Assembly (NCBI GenBank): GCA_007844125.1
Contig: CM017571.1
Span: 626,077-690,076, forward strand
DNA from: Sinonovacula constricta
Taxonomy: Eukaryota; Mollusca; Bivalvia; Cardiida; Solecurtidae
Length of the DNA stretch: 64,000 nucleotides
Reading direction: 5' to 3'
Shown here: one piece after another, positions 11,573-22,920 of the stretch
Position numbering within the stretch: the first letter of the stretch is position 1
Layout of the letters: each line of letters begins with the position of its first letter
Notes under the pieces: model-generated
Databases searched by the model: none
Told to the model about the DNA's origin: nothing
The model's input: only the letters and a program-made list of their open reading frames with translations
Made by a program: the position numbers and the translations under genes

Positions 11573-14500
11573 TTAATCACCTTTGGGTGCACCACCCTTG
11601 GCACCGCCAGCTCCACCCTTTCCGCCCATACCGCCCATCATAGGCATACCTACAAAAAGAGGTAACAATTATTATATAAAAGTATTTGAGATATATATTA
11701 TTTTCACGATAAGTACAGAGTAGCAGTATAGTCAGTGTTCAAAATCGCCTTTATAACGTCTAAAGCATGGGTTTGTGCATACAGTATGGCCAAATTCCCC
11801 AAAAGCAGTGGTCAGATTTTGGTACGTGTATTTAATATAGTCAAACTTCCGGATACCAGCTTTAAAAATAAAAAAAAGCCACAATGCTTTATTAGACTAC
11901 TGGTTAATCTGGTTATTCATTTCACATTAAAGATGATTAAGTTGCTTGTTCTCTGTAAGCAGAACAACACTGAACACTCAGACGTTGCATTAACAACCCA
12001 ACAACACATAGCCCATGTGGTATATCTAGTATTGGAAATAAAGAAAAAGAAAAATAGTCGAAGTAAAAGAAACTTACCACCCTCTCCACCAGCACCTCCT
12101 GGCATCATCATTGGCATACCACCGCCCATACCACCCTCACCCCCTGGCATCATCATGGGCATACCACCCTTTCCTCCTTGCATCATCATGGGCATACCAC
12201 CCTTTCCTCCTGGCATCATCATGGGCATACCACCTTCTGGCATCATTGGCATCATCATACCACCGCCCATACCACCCTTTCCACCTGGCATCATCATTGG
12301 CATCATTGGCATACCACCCTTTCCTCCTTGCATCATCATGGGCATACCACCTTCTGGCATCATTGGCATACCTCCTCCCATACCACCCTTCATACCACCC
12401 CCTGGCATCATCATTGGCATCATCATGCCACCACCCATACCACCCTTCATACCACCTTCTGGCATCATTGGCATACCTCCTCCCATACCACCCTTCATAC
12501 CACCCCCTGGCATCATCATCGGCATCATCATACCACCACCCATACCACCCTTCATACCACCCCCAGGCATCATCATTGGCATCATGGGCATCATACCTTG
12601 AAAACAAGCGAAGGGGTGCAGTTTCAGGTAAATATATAATATCTTGCGAATACCTTTATACTCAAAATGAAAATAAGAGTTTGATTCATTTATTTTCGTT
12701 CAATTTAATTATTTTATAATGGAATATTAAGTATTCTGTGTGTTTTCTATCCATTTCAGCCATACTTACCCGTTTTATACATTTTACTGCATTATTTAAC
12801 TTTGTATTCGGCGCCGAATGACCTGTTAAGTGTCGGTGTGCCGTAAAACCCAAATAAACAAAATGTCCAAATTAAACCCGTTTATTACTTTAAAGTTTAC
12901 ATCTCTATTGTTTCTATTCACGAAAATAAGTAACCATTTCTTATACTGCTCTTAGAGAACAAAGTATATATAGTTATTAATCAGTATTTAATGGCCTAGA
13001 AATTCGGTGTTCTTTCAGCCTTTGGCCGCCAACAAAATACAACCCTAACATGGATGGTCAAAACGTTTGCAAATAAATACACGGCTGTTTTGTTGCACTT
13101 AACAAAATATTTTAATGCGCTAAACACGGATGTCATAAAGTCAATGAAGTTAATCTAAATTTCTTCCTCAAAATGAGTTTGCAAAATTGTGCTTGGTTTA
13201 AATCATGCCGTTAAATTTACTGCAAAAAAAAAAACGACCCATGCGATAATTGCATTATTTTGGTCATTTTCATATGACCTGCAAAAGGACAATCAATAAC
13301 AATAAAATATGTGTTATTTAAGTACATGTTGAGTTAAAAGCCTTTGGTTTCTTCAAGAATGCGACACGTTAATCTTTTAAAACACGATTTAGCTAATTAT
13401 AAATTAATTATGAAAAAACACCTGCCGAAACTTACCTCCCTTACCACCCATTGGCATCATCATACCACCCATACCACCCATAGGCATCATTGGCATCATC
13501 ATACCGCCTCCCATCATCATCGGCATCATCATCCCACCCATGCCCATACCACCTCCCATACCACCTCCCATACCACCCTTCATGCCACCTGGAAAGAGAA
13601 ATATGATCTTAGCTAGATTATATATGTATGTTCGTACATGATATTGTGCGTGCTTCTAATGCTCTATTTTGTATACTTATAAACGCATTCGTATGTCTTT
13701 GTGCATTATGAATGTCAGTGTGTGTATAACATGTCATTGCGTGTATAACATGTCATTGCGTGTATAACATGTTATTGCGTGTATAACATGTCATTGTGTG
13801 TATAACATGTCATTGCGTGTATAACATGTCATTGTGTGTATAACATGTCATTGTGTGTATAACATGTCATTGTGTGTATAACATGTCATTGTGTGTATAA
13901 CATGTCATTGTGTGTATAACATGTCATTGCGTGTATAACATGTAATTGTGTGTATAACATGTCATTGTGTGTATAACATGTCATTGTGTGTATAACATGG
14001 CATTGTGTGTATAACATGTAATTGTGTGTATAACATGTCATTGTGCGTATAACATGTCGTTGTGTGTATAACATGTCATTGTGTGTATAACATGTCATTG
14101 TGTGTATAACATGTGATTGTGAAGGTCTTGATATTAGTGTTCAAACTGGCATGAGCATTTACAATGGTTCAGACATATTGAACTAGTTTCGTATTTATCA
14201 ACAACAAAAAAACACTTCTATAAAAATGCATAACAAATCCGAGCGTTTAGCGTTGATACATGCTAAATCATAAACAAATTTCTTTTTGTGTGTGTACTTT
14301 CTAGTTTCCAAGTTTTTCTTATTATCAATTATATAACATTTATTTTCCAATATAATGTAATTTATAAGATGACTGTACGTGCAGTTATTTTTAATAATTG
14401 TTACAATACATCGTAGTGACACAATTATTGTCGTTGCGACGTCCGGCTATTTTGGTGGAGAGAAACCCTTGAAAAACATCTGGTTCGAACCACCCGTCTG

Positions 14501-17500
14501 AAAAACCTTCCCTCATTAAGTCCTTTGCCCTGACCGGAACTCGAACCCACGAGGTGAGAAGGGATCATTCAGGGACTTTACCACTCGGCCACAGGCGCCA
14601 ATGATCCTTATTTCAATAACGAGTTATCGTTATTGGAGGAGATCGTATTTGTAATTGATTCCTACCATTAGAAGCTTCTTTTAAAAAAATCGTTGCAAGC
14701 TTATGCTTTGATAATAAATATATGCTCAGTTGTGTTTTTCTGGTTTCAAAACCACTTTATAAAAATATTTTATGATGTATATTCAGCTTACCCTTGCTGG
14801 CGTATCTCTTGTAGCCTGTAATATAAACAAAACCGCAGATCTATTAATTAAATCAATTAAATTTAAAAAGATAGGCCTTACCTGGTAGCGCAATCGGTAG
14901 AGCGTCGGCTTCAGGTACGGGAGGCCCCGTGTTCGATCCCGAGCCGCGACATACCAAAGTCGTTAAAAATTTTAGTGGTATAGCTTACTTGCTTACGCTC
15001 GTGCAAATATAAGGGTAGTTCAACGACTGGTTGGCCCAGTATCAGGAAATGTGACTGGGTATGGTATCATGCCAGGTGTTCACGGCATGCTATATACAGT
15101 GAAGGCAGCACTATATCTGCCTCAAGTGGACACCGTCTCCAGATAACTGAAATACTGTTTGTGGGACGATAAACCCAATAAACAAACACTAATTAAGACG
15201 ATTAAATGTAAATCAGATGGTTTACAAAAGGCCTGTTATAGGTGCGGATTTAGAGGCGGGCAGCCGGTGCACGCAATCACTAAAACTGTCGTAATACACA
15301 CAAAAACATATGTATATGGCATTAACAAGATTTTATAAATTCCTAAAAAGTGCCTATTTTGAAAGAGATTGAATACACTTTTCATGTATTTAGGTCTCTT
15401 AAAAACATTCCTTCCACAAAACTGAGATTTTAAAAGAAATTGCGCCCATCCCAGATAAAATCTTAGATCCGCCCCTGTGCATGAATCCACTCTTAAGGCA
15501 CAAAATATATGCACTATATCAAGATTACTTATAGTTTGTGTGTTGCTTATTCGTGAAATTAATAGATTTATCTCTCGTTACACCAGGGAGATGAAGACAA
15601 ATATGACTTGCATATACCTTATTGCGATTATAAATGTTAATTAGTTTTACTTTTTCTTCAAGTTAGGTTTTTTTAGATTTACATTGTATCACCGCGAGAC
15701 AAGAATGATAAGGTTTAAAATAGAATGTATGTAGAGGATCTGACACGAGTTGTCATTTAGGATCATGAGACGCTTTGTTTACACGTTACGTCATAGATGT
15801 TATAGTCTTTTTCATTGATTTCTCGTGTTTTCTGTACATGATTCATTTGCATTGGAATTTGTTATTGTCTATTATTTGTATTGTATGATAAATTGCTCAT
15901 TCACCGTTTAGAGCGGTAACGAGTTCAAAAAAGTTGAGTTGAGTTAAGTTGTCATTTAATATAGTTATTTATTAAACGAACTCAGGAAAAGTAAAAGTAA
16001 GCGAGCATATGGCGAGCTTTCTATCATTTTTCCTGGACGAGTTTTTATAATTATTTGTTTTAAAGAGCAACGAGTTTCAGATTCTTTTCATCACATGATT
16101 CTAGTCGCTATCATAAGATTTTACAATTTTAATAACTCTACATGGTGAAATAGTGGTATGAGACAAATCTGCATTATGATGACGTCGATGACGTCATCAA
16201 TCAAAAAGCTGTATTACACTAGTGTAAATCAATAAAATATGCAATGAGTGTATTGAATGGAAAAACAAATGGAATCATTTAATAAATTGATATATAAGAT
16301 GGTAGTTTTAATCCAAGCACTGGTTCTACCCAGAAATTTGCCTGTCGAGACAGGAATTTAAATAAGTTCAAAGACCTTGTTTTCTGAATAACAATGTAAA
16401 CAGTGTTAGATTAAATATTAGATCTAATTAAGAATAAGCAGTTACTTACGTTTACCGGCACCACCTGGAATAATAAAAAAATAAAATTTGTTTCGATATA
16501 TAAATAAATAAAAAAAATAAATAAGCACAAATGAATAATTTGACAATAGAACTGATGTGATATAGTGCATTTAATTGAAATAAAGGAAAGCTTCTTAATT
16601 ACCATCGACACAATTGACAATTGGTCGTTAATATGGATTCGACTTTTGTTGAATTTTGTTGTTGTTGTTTTGCTCAGGATTGAACACGCTGTATTCATTG
16701 TGGTTAAATCACCATATTCAGTTATCAGGGTCATACAGTTAAAACAATTCCTTCACTAAAATTCAGAAGAGTAGACAATTAAATATACCTCGTATTAAGC
16801 TGTCAAAAGTTGGATAAGTGAAAGATATGAGCAGTTGGGCGTGAAATTGGATGGAGACAAAGGGAAAAGCAACAACATTGAAATACATAATAAGACCGTT
16901 AAAATGAAAAAGACAGGAAAAGAATTCAAATTACCTCCCATTCCCATACCCATGCCGCCTCCCATCTTTGGCATCATCGGGGGCATCATCGGGGGCATCA
17001 TTGGGGGCATCATTGGGGGCATCATAGGCTTCATCATGGGCATACCTCCTCCCATCATGGGCATACCACCCATTGGCATACCACCCTTTGGCATACCTCC
17101 CATTGGCATACCACCCATTGGCATACCACCCATTGGCATACCACCCATTGGCATACCACCCATTGGCATACCACCCATTGGCATACCTCCCATCATTTTG
17201 CCGCCCATCATTGGCATCATGCCGCCCATTCCGCCCATTCCTCCGCCCATTCCGCCCATCATTCCTCCCATCATTGGCATCATCATCATGCCCCCACCGC
17301 CGCCACCGCCACCTGCAATCATTAAAGAAGGAACGATAAAGGCATTTTGTTTAATATTGTTGAAATCATTGCTTTAAGGATTTACAGTGCATATCGATAG
17401 TCCCTTTGTGTAAACCCATAGTTACAAAACTCACAAAACATAACTTCACTTTTATTTACATAAAATACCGAAAAAAAACCTCTCATTTATTCGAAGTCAT

Positions 17501-18132
17501 CTTATTCAATTGACAATTTCGAATAAAGTCATTTTAAAATGTTATTGTTAAATTTATAATGGTTTCAAAACTGATTTACAAAATTACTTATTATCTTAAA
17601 TTCCTAATCTTTCATAAAACTGAATAGAAGTATCTAAAATTAATTGCATTTTTTGTAAAATGTGTAACTCACTGGAAGTCTTTTTAAATTTGTCGTCAGA
17701 AAACCTATTTCGTACGTTTCTATAATTCGTTCCTTTTGTTTGCAGCGCATGCTATGGTTCCCAATACGATGGGTTTTCTAGCATATATGAGCTTTATTTA
17801 TCTTTACATACTCATAATGTTGAGTGGAGAGTCAAATTAGTAAGTCGTCGACTTGTAACTCCTCAGCCCCTCATCGCGTAGGTTCGAGTCACGGTCGGGA
17901 AGTTTCATGTTGGGAGGTTTTCCAGCTAATCTACGGTTTGCCAGTGGTTCTACCCAGGCATAAGTCTTGGGGTCTTCCTTCACCAATAATTAGCTGGACG
18001 TCAGCAGCATGACCATAATTGTTTTGGTGCGATGTAACAAGAAAATGAGGCGATTTGTGCTATCTTACCTTTGTAGGCCGAGGCCACGGCCAAGAGGGCT
18101 GCAGACAGAAGCGTTGTCCTAATTGGATTCAT
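11573..18132 (-). CDS. Secreted Met/Gly-rich repeat protein (complete, spliced)
   Basis: Coding exons, in transcript order: 18069-18132, 16935-17312, 16450-16464 (15 nt), 14792-14815 (24 nt), 13436-13588, 12078-12596 and 11573-11649. Every junction has an AG acceptor and GT donor, every intron is in phase 1, and the total is 1230 nt including the TAA stop: 409 residues. Residues 1-21 (MNPIRTTLLSAALLAVASAYK) form a clear signal peptide. Then come poly-Gly, Met runs, eight MPMGG-like pentapeptides and MMPP repeats (52 Met in the 126-codon exon). Next is a basic linker GKRYKRYASK containing a furin-type RYKR site, then longer GGM/KGGMGGGM/MPMMMPGG repeats, ending GGAPKGD. Cysteine is absent and aromatic residues occur only at the signal end and linker. 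Methionine-rich nacre proteins of pearl oysters are a compositional parallel, but orthology is not shown. A structural shell or byssus matrix role, or Met-based copper binding, is inference only. Confidence 0.88.
12755..12860 (+). mobile_element. 3' tail of a non-LTR retroelement
   Basis: Contains CGGCGCCGAATGACCTGTTA and GGTGTGCCGTAAAACCCAAA with an AAATAAAC end. A second copy is at 26630-26722. The form resembles CR1/L2-type LINE 3' ends. It lies in an intron of the Met/Gly gene. Confidence 0.6.
13728..14117. repeat. 19-bp minisatellite in an intron of the Met/Gly gene
   Basis: About 20 tandem copies of GTGTATAACATGTCATTGT, differing mainly by C/T at one position. It lies in the intron between 13588 and 14792. 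The 70-residue minus-strand frame over it is an artefact. Confidence 0.95.
14430..14600 (-). mobile_element. tRNA-derived SINE-like fragment
   Basis: The reverse strand carries a tRNA-like head (GGCGCCTGTGGCCGAGTGGT, then a GGTTCGAGT-like B box) followed by a tail with GAAGG and TTTTTC blocks. Related to family B but diverged. Confidence 0.55.
14792..14815 (-). other. 24-nt microexon of the Met/Gly-rich gene
   Basis: Acceptor ATATTACAG and donor GTAAGC enclose 24 nt encoding the rest of Arg, then YKRYASK and one base of Gly. With the preceding microexon it forms the K-R-Y-K-R basic cluster. Confidence 0.82.
14877..15189 (+). mobile_element. tRNA-derived SINE, family A (copy 3)
   Basis: Near full length, with A box TAGCGCAATCGGTAGAGCG, B box GTTCGATCCC, the GGCAGCACTATATCTGC body and an AATAAACAAAC tail. 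Inserted in the intron between the two microexons of the Met/Gly gene. Confidence 0.88.
15785..15935 (+). repeat. Dispersed repeat, family F (copy 1)
   Basis: Matches 28118-28250 across GTCATAGATGTTATAGTCTT, TTGTATTGTATG and AAATTGCTCATT blocks. Class unknown; no coding content. Confidence 0.6.
16450..16464 (-). other. 15-nt microexon of the Met/Gly-rich gene
   Basis: Acceptor TTATTCCAG and donor GTAAGT enclose GTGGTGCCGGTAAAC. In the phase set by its neighbours it encodes G-G-A-G-K plus the first base of Arg. Its length is a multiple of three, so it can be skipped without a frameshift. Confidence 0.82.
17820..18046 (+). mobile_element. tRNA-derived SINE, family B (copy 1)
   Basis: Family B has a head with GACTTGTAACTCCTCAGCCC and a GGTTCGAGTC B box. 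The body includes GGTGGTTCTACCCAG-type and AATTAGCTGGACGTC blocks, with a GATGTAACA tail. This copy sits just downstream of the signal-peptide exon (on the opposite strand), in the following intron. Confidence 0.8.
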
Positions 18133-19127
18133 GGTTGCACAACCTGCAAGAAAGAAAAGATTGTCATTCGGTTATTGTGAGCAGTTATTTTCTTTCCCGT
18201 TAATTGTAGCTGCTAGTTTTAAAGGAATTCACTTAATAATGAGCCATATTTAGCAACAATAGAAATATAAATCATATTTCTATGAAAAGTTAATATTTGT
18301 CATACGACAGAAAATAACCCTTGTAAAAGTTTTTTTTTCCACAAATTTGAGAAACAACGGAAGAAAAACACTTTAAAATTTGCATTCCTGAAAAGAGATA
18401 ATGCACAAGACAAAGGTGAATGCATTGTCCCAAAATGCACACGATAACCCCTTAAAAGAAACCATCTTGTACGATCTAGAATAGACCAGAATCCTTTCTC
18501 AGTTTAGCTTTTGCTTAAGCTCAAATTTTGTTTACAAGAATACTTTTAACAGGGATATACATGTAGTTATATATATCTTACATTTTATACACTCCAAACA
18601 TGGCAAGGGTTTAAGTTCTTATTATAATACAGCAAGATTATTATATCATTTAGAAGCAAGTACCGATCATTAAAAATTGGAGCTTGAGCATAGGTTCAAA
18701 TGAGAATAATTTTGCTAGTGGGGCCTGATACAAACATTCCGATGTCTAAAAACTTTGGAAAACACTTCTTTTAAGCCTAATCGCCAATGTTTATTCGCTT
18801 TCTTATGAGAGGCAAAAAAAAAAAGACTCGTATAATTTCAAAAAACATTTTTGTAGTTGTTAGTAAGCAAGTAGGTAAAAATTGCTAAATTAATTTCTGG
18901 ATATCATTTTATATGTTTATATTATATCCACATTTATGTCTGAAAAAGTAAATGACACTTTAGCTTCACACCTTAAGGTTTCGATAAACATTTGAACGAC
19001 ACACAAAAGCGCGTTGCTAATGGAATGAAAATTGTGACTGGAGACCCAAGTAATTACTTGAACGTAAGTTACCAATGTTGTCATGGCAACAGAAGTCTTC
19101 TTCTGTAGCTCAGATAGTAATGGCCAG

Positions 19128-19262
19128 ATGTTATAAAACTTTGAGCTTGAGTCTAAAAACTGTATCAAACATCTGATTGGTTAGTTTTTGGATCATAGTT
19201 AAAATCTGACCAATCAGATGCTCGAGGTTGGTCTCAGACTCAAGCTTGAAGTTTTGTAACCT
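19128..19262. repeat. Long imperfect hairpin (foldback) in intron 1 of the Met/Gly gene
   Basis: Left arm blocks TTATAAAACTTTGAGCTTGA and CATCTGATTGGTTAG are matched in reverse complement by CTGACCAATCAGATG and TCAAGCTTGAAGTTTTGTAA. The arms are about 55 bp with a short loop. Probably a relic palindromic MITE. Confidence 0.75.
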
Positions 19263-19632
19263 CGAACTCAAGGTTCTGATTACCGGGATTGACACCTTAA
19301 AGTTACACAGTAAAAGAGACAAGCAACAGTCGTCAGAAATATATGGCAATTTTCTGGAAATAGTGTGAAATGAAATCTAGTGCACTATGAAATTAAGAGA
19401 TCAGTGCTGTAGGACTTCAACTTAACTAGAAAAAAGTACCCAGAAGAAAATAGTTTCAAAAAAGATAAAAAGAAACATAAATCATGAAAAAACAATAAAT
19501 GAAAAATGTTTGCGGTAAGATAGTCGGTGAAAACTCAAAATTAAGAACGGGCTTTTGATCGTAGTAATGGATCACATTTGCAATGACACGACGAATAAGC
19601 AAATAAATCAGTATAAAACAATGAACACTTAC

Positions 19633-19680
19633 GTTGAAAGACTTGAGATGAGATGCGAGGAACACGGTCGAGGAGAACCT
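19633..19680 (-). other. Non-coding first exon of the Met/Gly-rich gene
   Basis: Predicted from the TATA position to a good donor (AAC, then GTAAGTG at 19632 downward). It joins the acceptor CTTGCAG at 18144, 11 nt upstream of the ATG. The 5' end is inferred. Confidence 0.65.
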
Positions 19681-19711
19681 GAGAAATTCAGCGCGCATTT
19701 CCCTTTATATA
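19680..19711 (-). promoter_or_regulatory. TATA promoter of the Met/Gly-rich gene
   Basis: The minus strand carries TATATAAA at 19711-19704. A TCAG initiator-like sequence has its A at 19680, so TATA lies at about -31, the standard spacing. A strong TATA box fits an abundant, tissue-restricted secreted product. Confidence 0.7.
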
Positions 19712-19893
19712 CACCGTGCCCATCTAGCTCGCTATGTTTCGGAAATATTCGGCACCTTTCGTGAGTACAAGCGTCGTCTTTACCAAGGAGGGGTGTCTCC
19801 AAAGTCCTTAATCGTTAAAGACTATGCACATTTTCTATTAAACGTCGTAAAAACTGCTGTGACATAGCTTTGTTTATCTTTTTAGTTTTTACA

Positions 19894-20045
<152 letters not shown>

Positions 20046-20469
20046 ATGGTGATTGATTTTTGTAAGAAATGCGTATATGATTCGTTTATATTATAATGTA
20101 CAGTGAATGTTTACGCCATCGTTTCGATAATAAATTGCGATTATAAATCTTCCCTCCCAAGAAAGTAGGTTTGTTGGAGTATGGTGTAGGGGCGTCGAGA
20201 CCAACCCTGCCCCACCATCTTTCTTACCACATGGGGATCCGGTAATAATAGACAAGAAAATGAAGAAACCAACAAGTATAAGTACGATCGGGTTTTTCCC
20301 TTCCATTCCGGAATGCTCTTCTTTGATATTGTCGAATTTATCAAAAGCATTCAGTATTCGTTTGCTCAAATTGTTCGGTAATATGTTACATCAGAAGACA
20401 ATCACCATTTAGGCGAATGTAAACAGTTCAATACTCTTTGTTCAATCTTCATAAATCATGCAAGGTTTT

Positions 20470-20580
20470 TTTTAGCTAACCTGCAGTGTGCCGGTGGTTC
20501 TACCCAGACATGAGTCCGCCAATTGTTACCTGGACGTCACCAGTGTAAACATACGATGTAACAAAAACAATCAAACCATG
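20470..20580 (+). mobile_element. SINE family B fragment
   Basis: Only the body is present: AACCTGCAGTGTGCCGGTGG, TCTACCCAGACATGAGTC and ACGATGTAACAAAAAC. The head is missing. Confidence 0.6.
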
Positions 20581-20652
20581 CAAAGTGGCCATCTTGTTGT
20601 ATGGTTGTTTATTTATGTTCACAAAATAGACCGCGATACTAAATTTGGGTTG

Positions 20653-20950
20653 ACCGGACCTGGTAGCACAATTGTTAGAGCGCCGGCTCCTGATACGGTA
20701 GGTCCTTGGTTCGATCCCGGGCCGCGACATATCAAAAGTCGTTAAAAATGTTAGTGATATAGCTCTCTTGCTAACGTTTAAGCAAATACAAGGGTGGTTC
20801 CACACGACTGGTTGGCCCGGTGTCAGGATAATGTGACTGGTTGTGGCATCATGCTATATACAGTGAAGGCAGCACTATAACTGCTTCAAGTGGACAGGTA
20901 GCTAAAAATACTGTTGGTGGGACGATAGACCCAATAGACAAACAAACAAT
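20653..20950 (+). mobile_element. tRNA-derived SINE, family A (copy 4)
   Basis: Near-complete copy with head CCGGACCTGGTAGCACAATT, a GGTTCGATCC B box and an AAACAAACAA tail; one internal deletion after GGCATCATGC. Confidence 0.85.
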
Positions 20951-21534
20951 AAATGGGGTTGGGCGGAAACAAGTTGTTTATTCTATATAATAATAATACG
21001 AAATAATTACGCAAGGAAAATTCAACCGCAGATCGTTGTCTATATCACAAGTGTGCTTGTTTAAATCATATGTTTAATTATTCTATGACGTCAGCGAATG
21101 TCGACAATTATCGACTGTTGTATTCAGCGTTTTTATTTTACTGTAAATTGTTTATCGGCAAGGAGAAAGCACTTTTTCTTTGTAAGGGTCACGGTAAAAC
21201 CAGTAATCGTGTGCGCCATTTTTTAAAACATAACTGTTATAATAATTGAATATAATACTAATTAAGTGATGTATTATTTCTTGCAGTCGCCACTATCTGA
21301 GCCACGCTGCACAGGTAGCTATTTTTTTAAAGAAGAAAACCGCGTGACCCCTTATGGTTTAGCCCATCCGCGTCATCCTCTGTGACTCGATGTCTATTTT
21401 TAGCAGGAATCCCAATTGTTATTATTTATAGATTTGAAAAAAAAAATGAAGATTTAAGTGTTGATTGACGAGTTTTACTGCCAAAGAAAATGAGAAACTT
21501 AAAAAGCCTCAAAGCCTAGACTAAAGTATGATGG

Positions 21535-21634
21535 GTTTATTTCTGCAGAAACTTTGTACAAATACCCCAATCAAAGGTCAGATATTGTTACATATATTAG
21601 ATATAGGCAAACTGTCGAATGCCACCTTTAAAAC
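21535..21634 (-). mobile_element. TIR element family T1, 5' fragment
   Basis: On the minus strand it begins TTTAAAGGTGGCATTCGACA and continues GTTTGCCTATATCTAATA, matching the start of the family. The remainder is not recognisable. Confidence 0.6.
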
Positions 21635-22569
21635 TAAGGATGATTGTTTCCGCAGGATGATTATTTTGGCAAATTAAACTTTTACGAAAACCCTTTTCAA
21701 CCTCCGCAACCGTGCTATACACTATGGTCATTAAAATTTCAAAAACAATGTCGACATGAAATGTTTCCCGTCTCTCAGTACCTCTCGGCCAGGGACACTT
21801 GTCGTAACTTCAAAGCGAGCACAAGTTCTGTTCCTCGTGTCCAAGGCAACGACGTAAGTCTCGTTTACATGCGAGAAAACACGATACCTTACAAGTTGGT
21901 CGTTGAAAGATGGCGGTCAGACACGTGTTGTTGCGATGATCCTCTTGTTGACCATGTCCGCTGTTGGGAGCCACTGTCAAACACTTTGTAACAATGTTCG
22001 GTCTCTGATCAGGCGAGTTGCTTAGACATTTTTCGAAATTTCAGTACACGCGAGCAGATCGCTCGAGGGCGTTTTTTGTTGTCCCAGTTTGCATAAAAAA
22101 CTGCGCTACGCTTGTGAGATGTGTTAAAATAGGTAAGTCAGTCCCGTTATAACTGGAGGACAAGGTCCCAGTCGGAAAATGGCGTATGCATTTTTCAAGG
22201 ACAACCCGTGTTACGATTTACCGGCATTTCAAGTACGATATATGTCAAGTTTATTTGATAAAGCATAGTATAGTTTATTCAGTATAAAAGGCCTCCTCAT
22301 CTATGTGTATAGGATTTGCAGAAAATGCTTAACATGGAAATTGCTCTAGTTAATGGCAGAGTCAGTTATTGTGTATGAATCTTACAGTGGCAATAACAAT
22401 ATATAGCATCAAGCATGAACTAGCATAATACGAATAAATCCATCATTCCTATACATTTTAAATCATTTAAATTAAGCATTCTTTACTTTAGTAATGTAAA
22501 TACTAACCATGCCCCCATAATAAGTAGTGTTTAATTTCTTCTGAACATGTTTTATTCAAAATATTTGAG

Positions 22570-22920
22570 CATATCTGAGCTTCATAGATAGTTTCCACAT
22601 TAGTGAAGATCCCTTATTTTGGCAGCCATCTTTGATGGCAACTTCAAGGGATTTTCAGATGAATTGTATAGAAGGGTAAATTTAATTTTATTTTAATTTC
22701 TTCATTTGCGGTCCAAAAATTAAAAGCTATACACCATTTGAAAGATCTTAAAATTCATATCTTTAAAAAACAATATTTTTGAAACTGATAAATGCACAAA
22801 GAATAAATACACAGAAATAAAAAAAAAATATTGGCTCATCCTTAACCAAAATAACAGTGCTTCGTTTCTTGTCTTCAAAGCTGCCTTAAACTGTATTATC
22901 AGTGTCTATGACATCACATG
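22570..22920 (+). mobile_element. Dispersed element, family G (copy 1)
   Basis: Matches 51590-52085 in inverse orientation, including GGCAGCCATCTTTGATGGCA, ACTTCAAGGGATTTTCAGAT and the end block GACATCACATGGAA. The two ends show short inverted similarity (TAGTTTCCA-type), suggesting a non-autonomous DNA transposon. Confidence 0.6.

Noticed and set aside
11735..12719. Long plus-strand frames (Pro/Ile-rich, His/Thr-rich and others) over the Met/Gly exon
   Set aside because: They are antisense readings of the ATG/GGT/CCA repeats. The minus strand has the signal exon, matched splice sites and consistent phase.
13728..14117. CRISPR-like array
   Set aside because: Units are contiguous 19-mers without spacers in a eukaryotic intron.
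16835..17377. Plus-strand 180-codon frame opposite the MPMGG exon
   Set aside because: Shadow of the repeat exon; it ends in low-complexity Pro/Ile and has no splice support.
21644..21991. 115-codon frame as a gene
   Set aside because: No recognisable domain, no splice or promoter context, and it starts next to a TIR fragment; could be chance.
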